Source: Artemisia argyi (Eukaryota > Streptophyta > Magnoliopsida > Asterales > Asteraceae). From it: 64,000 bases of DNA. Below, piece by piece: positions 11,893-24,281 of the stretch (positions are counted from its first letter, which is position 1; each line of letters begins with the position of its first letter). Location of the stretch: assembly GCA_030686995.1 (NCBI GenBank), contig CM060680.1, forward strand, positions 201,611,322-201,675,321, given 5' to 3'. The translations under genes were made by a program, and so were the position numbers. The notes beneath the pieces are model-generated. The model was not told the origin of the DNA and did no database searches. It was given only the letters and a program-made list of their open reading frames with translations.

Positions 11893-12111
11893 TTAGGGGT
11901 GTAGAAGGAAGGCATGATCTTTGGTTGGTTCACATTAGTTTTAAAAAGGAATGTAGTCCATTTCTCTCTGATTTTCTTTTGCTGGAGTATAGATGTGGAT
12001 GAGGCCTTCTTGCTAGTTAATTATCATTTTACTAAGCTTATTGAGTTTGGCGAACTGCTATGGTTTAGGTTTTGGTAATCTTCCAGTGAATGGAAATTTA
12101 GTCCACCTACG

Positions 12112-12805
12112 TACATGTAGTAAGTAGTGGTAGCAGGAGTTGGTGCTTGATAAGCTGAATTGATGATTATGTGTCTGATATATATCCGTGTTGTAAGTAG
12201 TATTGGTTGTAGCATGTGTTGTTTTTTAACAATGCAAACATAGCTAAGGGCATGTTTTTAGCTTATTATGTGTAGATATTTGTAATTTGTTAGGAAGTTT
12301 GTGGTAGACTTCACGAAAAAAAAAAAAAAAAAAAAAAATGTTACAAAACATATGGTTTTAGTACGTCTATATATATTTAAATATTTTTTAAAGTACTCAT
12401 CTCTTAATTATTTTTTGAAATTACAATAGTAGACTTAAAAACTCCATACATGTAGTAAGTAGTGGTAGCAGGAGTTGGTGCTTGATAAGCTGAATTGATG
12501 ATTATGTGTCTGATATATATCCGTGTCATAAGTAGTATTGGTTGTAGCATGTGTTGTTTTTTAACAATGCCAACATAGCTAAGGGCATGTTTTTAGCTTA
12601 TTATGTGTAGATATTTGTAATTTGTTAGGAAGTTTGTGGTAGTCTTCACGAAAAAAAATTAAAAATAAAAATAAAAATAAATAAAAAAGAAAAAAGTTAG
12701 GTTACAAAACATATGGTTTTAGTACCTCTATATATATTTCTTTAAATATTTTTTAAAGTACTCGATCATTCCCTTAATTATTTTTTGAAATTACAATAGT
12801 AGACT
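12112..12805. repeat. 335-bp direct tandem duplication
   Basis: The segment beginning TACATGTAGTAAGTAGTGG at 12112 recurs at 12447 and runs in parallel to AATAGTAGACT near 12805. The copies differ by a few substitutions and by the A-rich stretch (12317-12338 against 12651-12695). The rest of 11785-13371 holds no gene I can recognise; it has a poly-T of 46 at 13247-13292. Confidence 0.85.
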
Positions 12806-13245
12806 ATTTCTATTTCTATTGGGTCTATATTGTGAATCTTTAAATACTGCCAATATTGATTCCAAAACGGTATGTTCTTTGCTAATCCTCATGAGGGGTC
12901 ATAGGAACCACCAAGCTAGGTGGCAAGTATTTTGGCCTCATGACATGCCCATTTTTCAAAATACACATATATGTTTTGATGTTTTTATGAATTTGATGCA
13001 TACTTTAACGAATATTGGTATATGTTAACTTAGGTATAAAATTGTATTTATAAGGCACTAGCGTATAAGTTGTATTTCAAGCACTCGTTGATCCATGCGC
13101 TAGAGAGAGGGGAGGTTGTCCACAACTCAAACAGAATGACAAAAACCATAAAAAAGAATAACTAGCTAAACTATAGTAATTTTCTTTATTTGGCTAATTG
13201 GGTTGTATTGTCTGTGACAAGTCCATACAAAATTTAGTTCAAAGG

Positions 13246-13294
<49 letters not shown>

Positions 13295-13381
13295 AGATAG
13301 GTAATTCCAACCGAGCAAATTGTTTACCTAACCAGCACATATGGAACTTACGTCCATCATATATGAGGATGTCTCGTCTTC

Positions 13382-13547
13382 CAAAATGATACACTTACAA
13401 AAAGATTTCCACAAAACAATCCATAAAATGAGGTGGCATAAAGTGATTGGCTTAATGAGAGAGAAGAGAGCGAAATTATAGAAAAATACATCAATCACTC
13501 TATGCTAGTACTTCATTTTGTGGAATTTTTTTTGTGAGTGTATCATT
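13382..13547. mobile_element. Small inverted-repeat transposon (MITE) with 10-bp TSD
   Basis: The ends form an imperfect inverted repeat: AATGATACACTTACAAAAAG on the left and, in reverse complement, AATGATACACTCACAAAAA on the right, continuing through TTCCACAAAA. TCTCGTCTTC flanks it at 13372-13381 and 13548-13557. A 9-10 bp TSD points to a Mutator-type MITE. It lies about 330 bp beyond the stop codon of the ankyrin gene. Confidence 0.75.
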
Positions 13548-13881
13548 TCTCGTCTTCTATTATAGAGACCTAAGAACGAGATTGATAAGTTTGGAATGAT
13601 ATTGCATATTAATGTTGTTCACAATGCCCATTTGTTGAAAGGAAATGCATATAACACACAATCTTTTCTTACACAACATGTACAAAATCATGCATCTTTA
13701 TGTTTAGTGATCATAAGTTTAAAAAAAAACTGAATTTTCTGAAGGTACCATATGTTGAAAACAAGCTAGTTTTACACATGAGATGCCATTGATTGATAGA
13801 AATGATACAAACCAATAATTAAAGTTAACAGCATTAAGCAATATCCTTAGGAAATGACCCCCATGATTAATATATAATGAT

Positions 13882-15035
13882 TCAGTAGAAGTAGCTATAC
13901 CTTTCCCTAACAAAAATACCACCACCATATGTAGCACTTATTAGTTCAACGATAAGAGGACATTGCAAGGTCACAAAAGATGTAATTGGAAGGCATGTCA
14001 ATGCACCTATCGGAATAAGCATCAACAAGTTTCTTTGTCCAAAAACAAGGAACAATGTTGCTCCAAAAGCTATGATCATTGCTGTCGTCGAGAGGAACAA
14101 CATAGTGAGGCCAATAATTAGCTTCGTAGGCAACTTAAAGAGAAAGTCTTGTTCCGCAAAACGTGCCGTAAGGATTGATAAGAACATCAACAAGGACGTA
14201 ACAGCTGAGAATAATGATATCGCATTAGATATAGCAAATACTGTGAACGCAATCTCGTTAGTGAAAACTGGTATCCCTGATTCTTGATTACTTCCACCTG
14301 GCACTGTTATTGCTGCTGCAAACACAATGGTGACGATGAGTGCCGCAGTAATTGTGTATGACTCAGCAGTTTTCTTTATCCAGTTCTCTCCCTCGATCAC
14401 TAGGTCTTTATGTTCTCTTGTAAATACCATTTGAGGTGTTTCGTCATCTGAGTTCTTTTGTATCCGGTTCAAGGGACATACAAATCGTTCAACTTCCTAA
14501 TAAAGATTACGATATATTAACCTTGGAAGATATATAATAATGTTTCTTAAGAACTTTTGGTATGCTAAATGAAATTTAAACTTCGAGTTATAAGTTAAAG
14601 TACACACCTTGAACCATTGTAGTTCGCGTTGGATTTGCAAAGCTGCCCCCGATATTAGATTCAATTTGTCATTGGGTGCTAATCTTGCAGCCAAATGCAA
14701 TAGGTTATTCCCGGAATAATCTTTGATTGTTTTATAAATATTCTTGTGTTCGCTCATTTCGTATAGTAGGTTGTAAATCTTCTCTGAACGATTGATCACT
14801 GAATATTGAATAAAATTGTGACCATTTTCATTGGTACTCCAAATTGTATCTTGAAACTGCCTCATGATACATCTAATAAAAGTGGATGAATTTTGTCTTG
14901 TGGCTTCAAAAATCGAAGTGGTGTAATGTTGATGGTAGGTGTTGGGTACTTTAATAGGTACCTTGCAACATACAGCAAATAAGAGACTTGTTGCATCCTC
15001 ATAAATCTGAAACGTAGCTCCAAAGAAAACTCGTA
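13882..15035 (-). CDS. Exons 4-5 of the ankyrin-PGG gene: last ankyrin part and PGG membrane domain
   Basis: Exon 4 begins after TTGCAG at 15036 and ends FK before GTGTGT at 14607. The 111-bp intron ends TTAG at 14497 and exon 5 opens EVERFVCPLN, joining to ELQWFK-EVERF, a well-known junction of this family. Exon 5 encodes EHKDLVIEGENW, VPGG and four membrane helices. Read without exons 1-3 this block would look like a 5'-truncated pseudogene; the phase match across the 8.25-kb intron argues otherwise. Confidence 0.8.
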
Positions 15036-18000
15036 CTGCAACAACATAGTGACAAACGAGAATATCAAATAAATAAGTACTCCATTCTTCTCATAATAAG
15101 TGTCATGTATGACTTTTTAAAGTATTTGTTTTTCAACTTTTAACGTTAAATATTTGTGTTCGTGTTATGTAATACTTGATGAAATTAATGCCAATGAAAA
15201 TGCATTTAAAACGCAATTCATTTATATATTTTGCATCAAGTTATATAACAAAAAAAATACGAGTAGTTAAGATCAAAATTGAAAAGTAAATACTTCAAAA
15301 GTCAAAACTATACACTTATGGAGTAACTTTCTTTCTCATACATTTTTTGTCATATAATTATTGTAATCTTTTATTCGTCTAACCAAGCACCTTAAGAGCT
15401 CACGATGAGGGTGTGTTATAGGCTATAATGCAGGCGTTTCTCAAAAACGCGTTAGGGTGCTTGATGTAATTTTAAGCTTTGTTGTGTATTAGCTTAAGAT
15501 CATATCAAGGACCCTCAATGCTTTTTAAGAATTACTTTCCTGCGCTATAATTTATTGTTGCCTAGTCCCTGTTGCGCGTGTTTTTATATGGAAGAAACAA
15601 AATGTTTGGGTATGGATGTCTTTCATGTCGACTGTAATTTTCCAAAGTTACTGATAAATAACGTTTACTTACCGAATTGATCTTCTAAATATGAAAGTTA
15701 CAAAGAGATTTTTATGTTTGACATTCTTGCATTCGGTAGGTGATGATGATAGATATGTGGTATATCAATCATATGAGGGAAATGGTTCAAAGTTTGAGAA
15801 TAGCCATGGCGGGTCTTTCTGTTGGTAGTGCTCATGTCAAAACAATCATATGAGGGAAATCGTTCAAAGTTTGAGAATAGCCATGGCGGGTCTTTATGTT
15901 GGTAGTGCTCATGTCAAAACAATATTTATGCGGCCGGAAATTACGTGAGCTTATCGGGTACACATGTACACATTTAGAGAGCATTTATCAATAATAATTA
16001 ATATGTTTATTGTATACTATTACTTATAATTAATTTAATTAACGAAAGAAGATAATGGTCGTTAGTCCGTTAGTCTAACGGTTAACGATCATTAAGTCCT
16101 AAATTAACTAGTAATTGTACAAGATAATTACCAAAGGACTAAAAAGCAAAATGGGGGTATAGAGTCTTCCTTAGGGGCCGGCCATATTGAAGGGATGGGC
16201 TAGGGTTGCTTAACTTGTTCCATAAGCCATTAGATTAGTGTAAAAGGAAGCCTTTAGGTCCTCATTTTTTCAATAATCAAAATCAAATCTCTCCTGTCTC
16301 TTTCTTGCTATTAACGATCAAGCAAACACCCCTTGTAAGGGTATTGCCTTCTTTCTTCTTAATCACAAGCATTCGTGCCTCGTTCGTGGTTCTTGGGTTA
16401 AGTACTAGCATCCTAATGCGCTCGTTGGAAGTGTAGTGTGTGTTTTTGATAGAGATCAACTCACTATAGTTGATTAGGGTTTTCGTGATGATACGAGATC
16501 CAAAGGTGTTGCAAGATCAAGATTCGGGTTTTCTTTTTATCTATTGTTCAATAGATTTGAGGTTAGTATTTTATGTGTTTATTTATGTGTTAATTCATAA
16601 CATTAAATATAGATCTATCCGCTGCGTACTCGTGATATTGATGGTTTAATCAATACGAATTCCCTATAGTGGCATCACGAGCCATCTCGTTTGGTGTTAT
16701 GGCTTACACGTTAAATCGCTAGCTACGATAATTAAACACATAAATTAATTGTTATGACAATAACATGCATTATTGTCATTTAATTAGATCTTGATATTGT
16801 TTAATATATTAATGGTCAATATGAATTCCCTATAGTAACATCACGAGCCATCTCGTTTCGTGTTATAGGGTACATGTTAAATCGCTAGCTACGCTAATCA
16901 AACACATAAATTAATTGTTATGACAATAACATGCATTATTGTCATTTAATTAGATCTTGATCTTGTTTAATTCATTAATGGGTAATAAAGCTAAAATGGG
17001 TTAAAAAAAATTAAAAAGTTTATTATTATTTGAACTTCTTTTTCTTTTTTCAATCTTACGGCTTACGCTGTAATATTTTTTGTTCTATGTGGTCTATTTG
17101 GTACCTAGCTCGAAAACCTTGTGGGAGCCTTTAGATTCTCCAATTAGGGAAGACTCATTCTTGATTTTTGGAGCATTACATGATTTACTGTTTTCCATTA
17201 GAGTTTATCTTCACGTTTACCCCTTCTTCTGTCTGTTTTAATTGCTTATATGTGTCACTCATTGTGACTTGTTTTACATATTTGCAAAAGATTTTTGAAA
17301 TAATAAAACGGACTCATATCGAAACTTCTTATAATTAAATCATTGATTCCATCAAGCTATTGAGGGCGTGGATCATTACTCGAAGCTACTAGGATATAGC
17401 TTGCTGGATATCATGTGATTTAATTTTTCCTGTTAATGATAATACATACTTATTCTTTTGACCAGTTGTGTGTTATGTGTAAAAATTATTTTTAGACACT
17501 TAAAATGGACTATAAACTATGGAAATTTGATTTGATTAAATCATCGGTTCCATCAAGCTATTGAGGGTGTGGATCATTACTTGAAGCTACCCGAATATAG
17601 TTTGTTGGATATTGTTTGATTTAATAAATTTTAATTATAAAGTTTTTGCAAATTTATCGATAAAGAGTTTTGCTCCAACTAATTACTTGCAAAGCATAGC
17701 ACATTTGGTAGAGTTAAACTGTAATTTACTCCAGTGAGTTCTTAGAAGTGGATTGTTTTAGCAAAACCATTTTCAAGTTGATTGATTATAATTTCACGCA
17801 ACACTTTTGCGGTAATTATTCGAAAAACTTGGGTTTTTAACTCATGCATAAGTAAATATAGTGGTTTGTCATTCTTTAATTGGTTTACCAATACTGCGAT
17901 ATAATGCACCTAAAAGTTAACAAATTATTTTTCTTAACTTGTATTACAATGATATATGCATGCTACTTTGTACACAAATCTTGATACATGTTTTGTCAAA

Positions 18001-21000
18001 AATTACTTGATACCCTATGTGCAATTTAAATCTATGTCATCCAAATTTGAGAACACTTGCACTTGTCTTTTACTCTGCGTGAGATATAGGTGAATTGCAA
18101 CCTCAGGTGTTTATTCTCTAAGCGTGAGACCTAGAGTAATTTACACATGTTCTCTAATTGGACGACTTAATCAAGTCGGATCCTTTAGCTCGAGGCATAC
18201 GATGAGACAAACATGCATGACACTAGTAGCATGTATTCTAGTGCCAAAATTCTCATAAATATAAGAGTTTGACTTTTAATGAAATTGCCGCATGCCGCCT
18301 ACCTCTTGTACCCACAAGACTTACCAAAGTAGTGAGACTACCGTGATGAGTGGGAGTTCAAGAGGGTCTTATTCTTTTAGTAAAATTAATTGTTTTAGTT
18401 AATAAGACATGGGTAATTAATTTCTAAAAGAATTAGTTATCGAAAATACTAAAATTTTGAACTTTGTTTAGTTATAGATAGCAACAACTGGTCAATCCGT
18501 CAAGAATTTGATTTTCATGTCTTTCCTTGAAAGGGAAAAGCTTACTAGATCAAACTTTCTCGACTGGTATCATAACTTGAGGATTGTCTTCACAGCCAAG
18601 GATAAGTTAACCTATGTGGAGCATCCCATACATGTTACTCCTGTTCCCCTAAATCCGTATCAGTAGGTTCATGCTGATGTCCTTGTTGCTCACGCACAAT
18701 GGATTAAAGCATCCAAGGACATAGCTTGTCTTGTGCTCATAAGCATGACTCCAAAAGAATCTAGGGCACTTTGTTTCATATGACATGCTTAACGAATTGA
18801 AGACCATGTTTGCTCAACAAGCAAAATAGGAACTCATTGAGACTGTGAAAGCTTTTCACCAATGCGAACAAGAGGAAGGTCAATATGTTAGCTCTTATGT
18901 TCTTATGATGAAGGGCCACATAGATAACCTGGAACTCCTTGGTTACCCTATTTCATTAGGCCTTTCAGTAAGCATGATTTTTACCTCATTGTCTAAGGAC
19001 TATGTTAGATTCGTGCAGAATTATAATATGCATGGCATGGGGAAGACAGTGAATGAGTTGCATGCCATGCTCAAGTTACACAAAAAAGAGCTTCCTAAGA
19101 AAGATGTTACTCCTGTTGTACTTGCGATCAAAGCAGGAAGGATCCAGAAGAAGAACAAAAATAAGAGGCCAAATAATGGTGCTCAGGGTAAGAATCGTGG
19201 CAATGGCAAAGCTAAGCTTGCTTATACTCCAAAGGCTAAGATTCCCTTTTTACCAAAGAAAGAGCATCCTGCTAAGGACACAGCCTGTCATCATTGTCAT
19301 TAGTTTGGACACTGGAGGAGGAATTGTCCTACTTATTTAGCCGAGTTGATGTAGAAGAAGTGCAATGTGGCTAGCAATGCTAGCCTATTAGGTATCTTCA
19401 TCATAGAAATTTACACTTTTCCTAATAAATCTTGGGTATATGACACTGGTTGTGGTACTCACATATGTAATACTACTCAGGGGCTTAAGGGAAGTAAGAG
19501 ACTGAAGCCATGAGCTTTAAGTCTGTACGTGGGAAATGGAAACCATGTAGCCGTTGAAGCTATTGGAAGTTTTGATTTAATTCTTCCTAGTGGTTTAGTA
19601 ATTGTTTTGGACAATTATCACTATGCACCTAGTATTACTAGGGGTATTATTTTAGTTTCGCTTTTGAAAGACAAGGGTTTTACTCATTGTATTACAGATA
19701 TTGGTGTTTTAGTTTCCAAGGATAACTTATTTTATTTTAATGCTATTCTTAGAAATGGTATTTTTGAAATTGATATGCATGAGTCTGTTTTAATTGATTG
19801 TTCTATGTATTCTGTTAATAGTAAAAGAGCCAAGCGTAACTTGGACTCTACATTCTTGTGGCATTTCCGACTTGGGCACATAAACAAGAAACCCATTGAG
19901 ATGCTTCAACATGATGGGCTTCTTAAATCAACTGACCTTGAGTCTTTTGATAAGTGTGAATCTTCTGTGTCTAGGAAGATGGTAAGAAAGCCTTTTCCAC
20001 ATAAAATAGAAAGAGCTATAGATCTGCTTGGACTCATACATACGGATGTATGTGGCCTTTTAGAACTGTCTCAAGACAAGGATATAACTATTTCTTAACT
20101 TTCATTGACGAATTTAGTCAATATGATTATGTTTACATGCTGAAACATAAACATGAAATATTTGAAACCTTCAAAGTATTTCAAAGTGAAGTTGTGAATC
20201 AACTTGGTAAGACCATAGAGGCTATACGGTTTGACCGTGGAGGCGAGTATATGACTCAAGAGTTTTTAAATCATCTTAAGAAGTGTGGGATTGTCTAACA
20301 ACTCTCTCCTCCATGTACACCACAACATAATGGTGTGTCTAAGAGAAGAAATTGAACCGTGCTTGACATGGTAAGATCTATGAAGAATCAAACAACTATA
20401 CCAATGTCTCTTAGAGATTATGCTCTTGAGTCTGCTGCACGCATTCTCAATATGGTTCCATCTAAGAATGTTGAAAAGAAACCATATGAACTATGGCATG
20501 GGAAAGTCCTTAATCTGTCTTACTTAAAGGTCTATGGTGGTGAGGCACTCATAAAGCGTGACACGCCTAGCAAACTTGAACCAAGATCCATTAAGTGTAT
20601 CTTTGTAGGTACCTAAAGGAAATGATGGGTTACTACTTCCACTACCCACCTGAGCACAAAGTTTTTGTTGCTCATTATATTGTGCCGAGTTTTTTTTGAG
20701 AACCGTCTCATCTCACAAGAGGCAAGTGGGAGTAATGTAGAACTTAAAGAAATTCAAGAAGATACTCACCCTTCTGAAAATACTAGCCAACTTCCTGAGA
20801 TTGATGAACATGAAAATGTTGAACCAGAAGGTGATGTTATTCATGTTCGTTGGTCTACAAGGACAATATGTGCACCTGGTCGAGTGTGTTATACGTCGAT
20901 TCAGTTGAGCATGAGTTAGGGGATCATAATGAACCTGCTAATTATAAAGCTACATTATCAGATTCTAAATCTGAAAAAAGGCTTGAAGCTATAAAAGAAG

Positions 21001-21127
21001 AAATGAAATCCATGAGAGAAAATGAAGTCTAAAACCATTGGGAGCAAGTAGCTCTTCAAGATTAAGACTGGCATGGATGGAAAGGTACCTTATTATCTTT
21101 CTACGCTGCGTTGCTCCTAAAATACCT

Positions 21128-21224
<97 letters not shown>

Positions 21225-24200
21225 GTTGACCTCTCTCATAATGCTAAAACCATTGGGAGCAAGTGGCTCTTCAAGATTAAGACTGACATGGATGGAAAGG
21301 TACCTTATTATCTCTCTACGCTGCGTTGCTCCTAAGATACCTTATATGTGTGTGTACGCGCGCGTGTGTGTGTGTGCGCGTGTTCATCCCCAACTATAAA
21401 TAAAGTGAATTACCTAGGCTTTAATGTATTACTATCGGCAACATACCTTAGAAAAATTTTAGGTTATCTTTTTTGATAGCTTGTGCAGATAAAATGTGAT
21501 TTGCAAAGTGAAGCGTTCTAAAAAAATTGAAATAAACAATAATGTTGTTAATAAAGAAATTTGCGATGATATTTAGAACAAACACACGCTGTTTAAAAGC
21601 ACTCCACCGCAACGCACGACAGCCTAATTCCTCGTTGATTTACATTATTTTATTTTATTTAAATTATGTAGTGTGTTTATTTTAATGTGTTTCTTTTATT
21701 GGAATAAATGAAGAAAAAAGCAGCTGTAAGACCCAAATAGTAACCTATAAGTTGAGTGAGCTAAGTAACAGAGTGAAAAACAACAGCAATTTTTGCAATA
21801 AGCATATGGCTTGAGACCTAACCTTGTGCCCTAATAATTATGTTGTAGACCAGAGCTGTCAGCTCGCCAAGGCCTGCTTAAGATGAGTAATAGTCCGACC
21901 AGTAAGTAACAATAATACTAAATACTTTCAAGTTTTCAAAAAAGAAGTATATTTTTCTTGAGTAATAATACTTGTGGATGGTTAATAGCTCTTCTTTTTA
22001 TATACGTATAAGTGTCCAACGTAAATACGATTCCAAGAAGTTTTTGTAAATTAATCATAAAATTTAAAATGATATTTACAAACACAATTCCAATGAAATT
22101 TTATGCTAAAATGTGACCAGTTTTAAGATACATTCTTTTGAAATTAAATCATAAATTGCTATAATTTTCTCTCATACAATCATTGAATATAAGATAAATT
22201 ATATGAAAAACAACATGTGATTATTAAGGTTATATTATATGATTGTTTGGGAAAAGTATTTAGTCATAAGAAAATAACCCTTCTGGAAAAGTATTATAAA
22301 GTGATTTGAAAACAATTTAAATTGAGAAACTTGAATACCAAAATTGAGAAAAAAAACTTTAAACCAAATTTAATGTCCTCGCAATAATTAGCAGTCTCAT
22401 ATAAACCCTTAACTACGTATAGTGTGGGTGTATATATCATGAGAAAGAAAAAAGAAAAAAGAAAAAAGAAAAAAAAAAAAAAAAAAAAATTAGACAAAGA
22501 TAAAATTTTGCAGTAAAGTAGAGATTCTGGATTAAAAATCGTCAAACAAGGCATTAAAAACTCTTTGAAAATTAAATAAAACAAATTATGATGAAAACGA
22601 ATCAAATTTTGTTGTAATTTTGTGCATTAAAGAATAGCGGAAAAAATTTGAAAATTCATCAAATTATTTTCCCCAGCATCTCTCTGTTACAAAATTTTCT
22701 AAAATTGGATAGGAGTTTGAATAACAAAAAGTTAATGAAGAACGTTTTGAAACATAAGATTAGAAATGATTGGCCTGACTAAAAGAATGATTAATTTTAT
22801 GCCTAAAATTGTACGAGAATAATTTATTAATTTATGAAAAAATGGTTCCTTGTGCTAAAAAAATGATGACATGTTAGGTTCATACATAAAACAAGACATA
22901 TTTTTAATCCCCCAATCATTTCGCATATAAAATTTTACAATCATTATTTATGCACAACCTTCTTCTATCGGGTAAATGTTTAAATAAATTTAGAAGATTA
23001 TTAACTTTGTTTCTTTTTATATCTTTCACGATGTTATTTGATGTTTATCATCTCACGACCTACCAATAAAGAGATGAAATAATGTCCATAAGAGCCATCG
23101 GCAACATGTCAAACCAGAAAACTCCCATGGTCTAATAATGTAGAATTCTGGTATGACATGAATCTTCCCAAAGTCTGCAACATAGATTAAAAAAATAAAA
23201 AAAAATAAAAATAAATAAAAAAAATAAAAAAAAATTGGAGTACAGAGGCTTAATGATTAATTGAAAAAGTTAATGAAACAAATTCATCACCTCTCCTTTC
23301 CCAGAACTTGGGTTCACGTGGGAAGTTTTGAGCTAAAGCCGTCAGCACAGCGTCGCTATTGGGAAGTATGGCATCATAATCATTGATTATCATTTTTGCC
23401 AAGCCTACATATTGTAAAAATACAATTAATGCATCAGCTAATATGTATCAATCAAAAAAGAGCGTGCATATAATCTAAGTGTTTACAATAGACGAGACTT
23501 ACAGAAATCTTGACAAGAAATAGCAAGAACGACAAGCTCCTCGCCACTTTTGCCCGTAAAAAGATCATCGTACATGTACCCTTTTTTATTCATGTGTTCA
23601 AACAAATAGTGAGATGTCTTGATATGCATATTGGAAACAGATAAGGTAAGTGGAATGTGACCCTCCTTGTCGGTGGCTAATAACAATTCTGGGTTTCTTT
23701 CCACCAACATTTTAACAGCTTCAGTGTTGCCACCAATAGCAGCAACATGAAGAAGAGTGCTTCCATTTGAATTGATCAAATCTAGTAGTGTGTAATCCTC
23801 GTGATCTGGAGTCATTTCCAACAATTTCTCTAATAACTCATGATTCTTGGAAGAAGAACCCACTGCTACATGGAGTATTGTGTTTCCATTATTTGTGATT
23901 TTGTCCCATGGTTTATAACCTTGCTCCTCTAAAAGGTGAAGTACAGAATTTGTTTGTCCTTTTAGAAGAGACCAATAAACCCTTTCTTTCTTATAGAATT
24001 TGTTTAAATCAAGTTCCTTCTGTATTTCTTGTGTTGGCTCCTCTTTTGATTTTGCGTCTTCAGTTATTGAACTCACTTCTATTACTGATTCTGCTTGTCT
24101 TGTCGTTAATTTTGTTTCTACATGATCAAAATTTTCAATTTGGTTATCAAGGTTCAGAAAAACTGGAACATACATAGAAGATATGTGTTTTAATTTAAAT

Positions 24201-24234
24201 CATCAGGGATTTCAAACAACAAACTAACGCAAAG

Positions 24235-24281
<47 letters not shown>

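Larger units (their letters stand above)
15940..21345 (+). mobile_element. Decayed Ty1/copia retrotransposon in intron 3 (5' LTR to start of RT)
   Basis: A 5' LTR (about 15940-16668), a primer-binding site, a 1.5-kb leader, then gag, protease, integrase and the first few RT codons are present. The element stops in a microsatellite at 21130-21220. No 3' LTR could be found, so the 3' half is lost or unrecognisable. It lies antisense to the host gene. Confidence 0.7.

Noticed and set aside
13198..13389. Plus-strand frame with a Phe run
   Set aside because: Translation of the 46-nt poly-T tract; no support on either side.
14862..15068. 68-codon minus-strand frame starting MIFSFV
   Set aside because: It is in the wrong frame over exon 4 of the ankyrin gene, whose true frame continues to FEATRQNSSTFIRCIMRQF.
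21038..21335. Frames with long Tyr-Ile repeats
   Set aside because: They are translations of the TA microsatellite joined to shifted RT sequence.
23483..24175. 230-codon frame taken as a complete gene starting MYVPVF
   Set aside because: The first four codons are intron sequence before the acceptor TTCCAG and the last seven lie beyond a GTAAGT donor; it is exon 2 of the larger gene.
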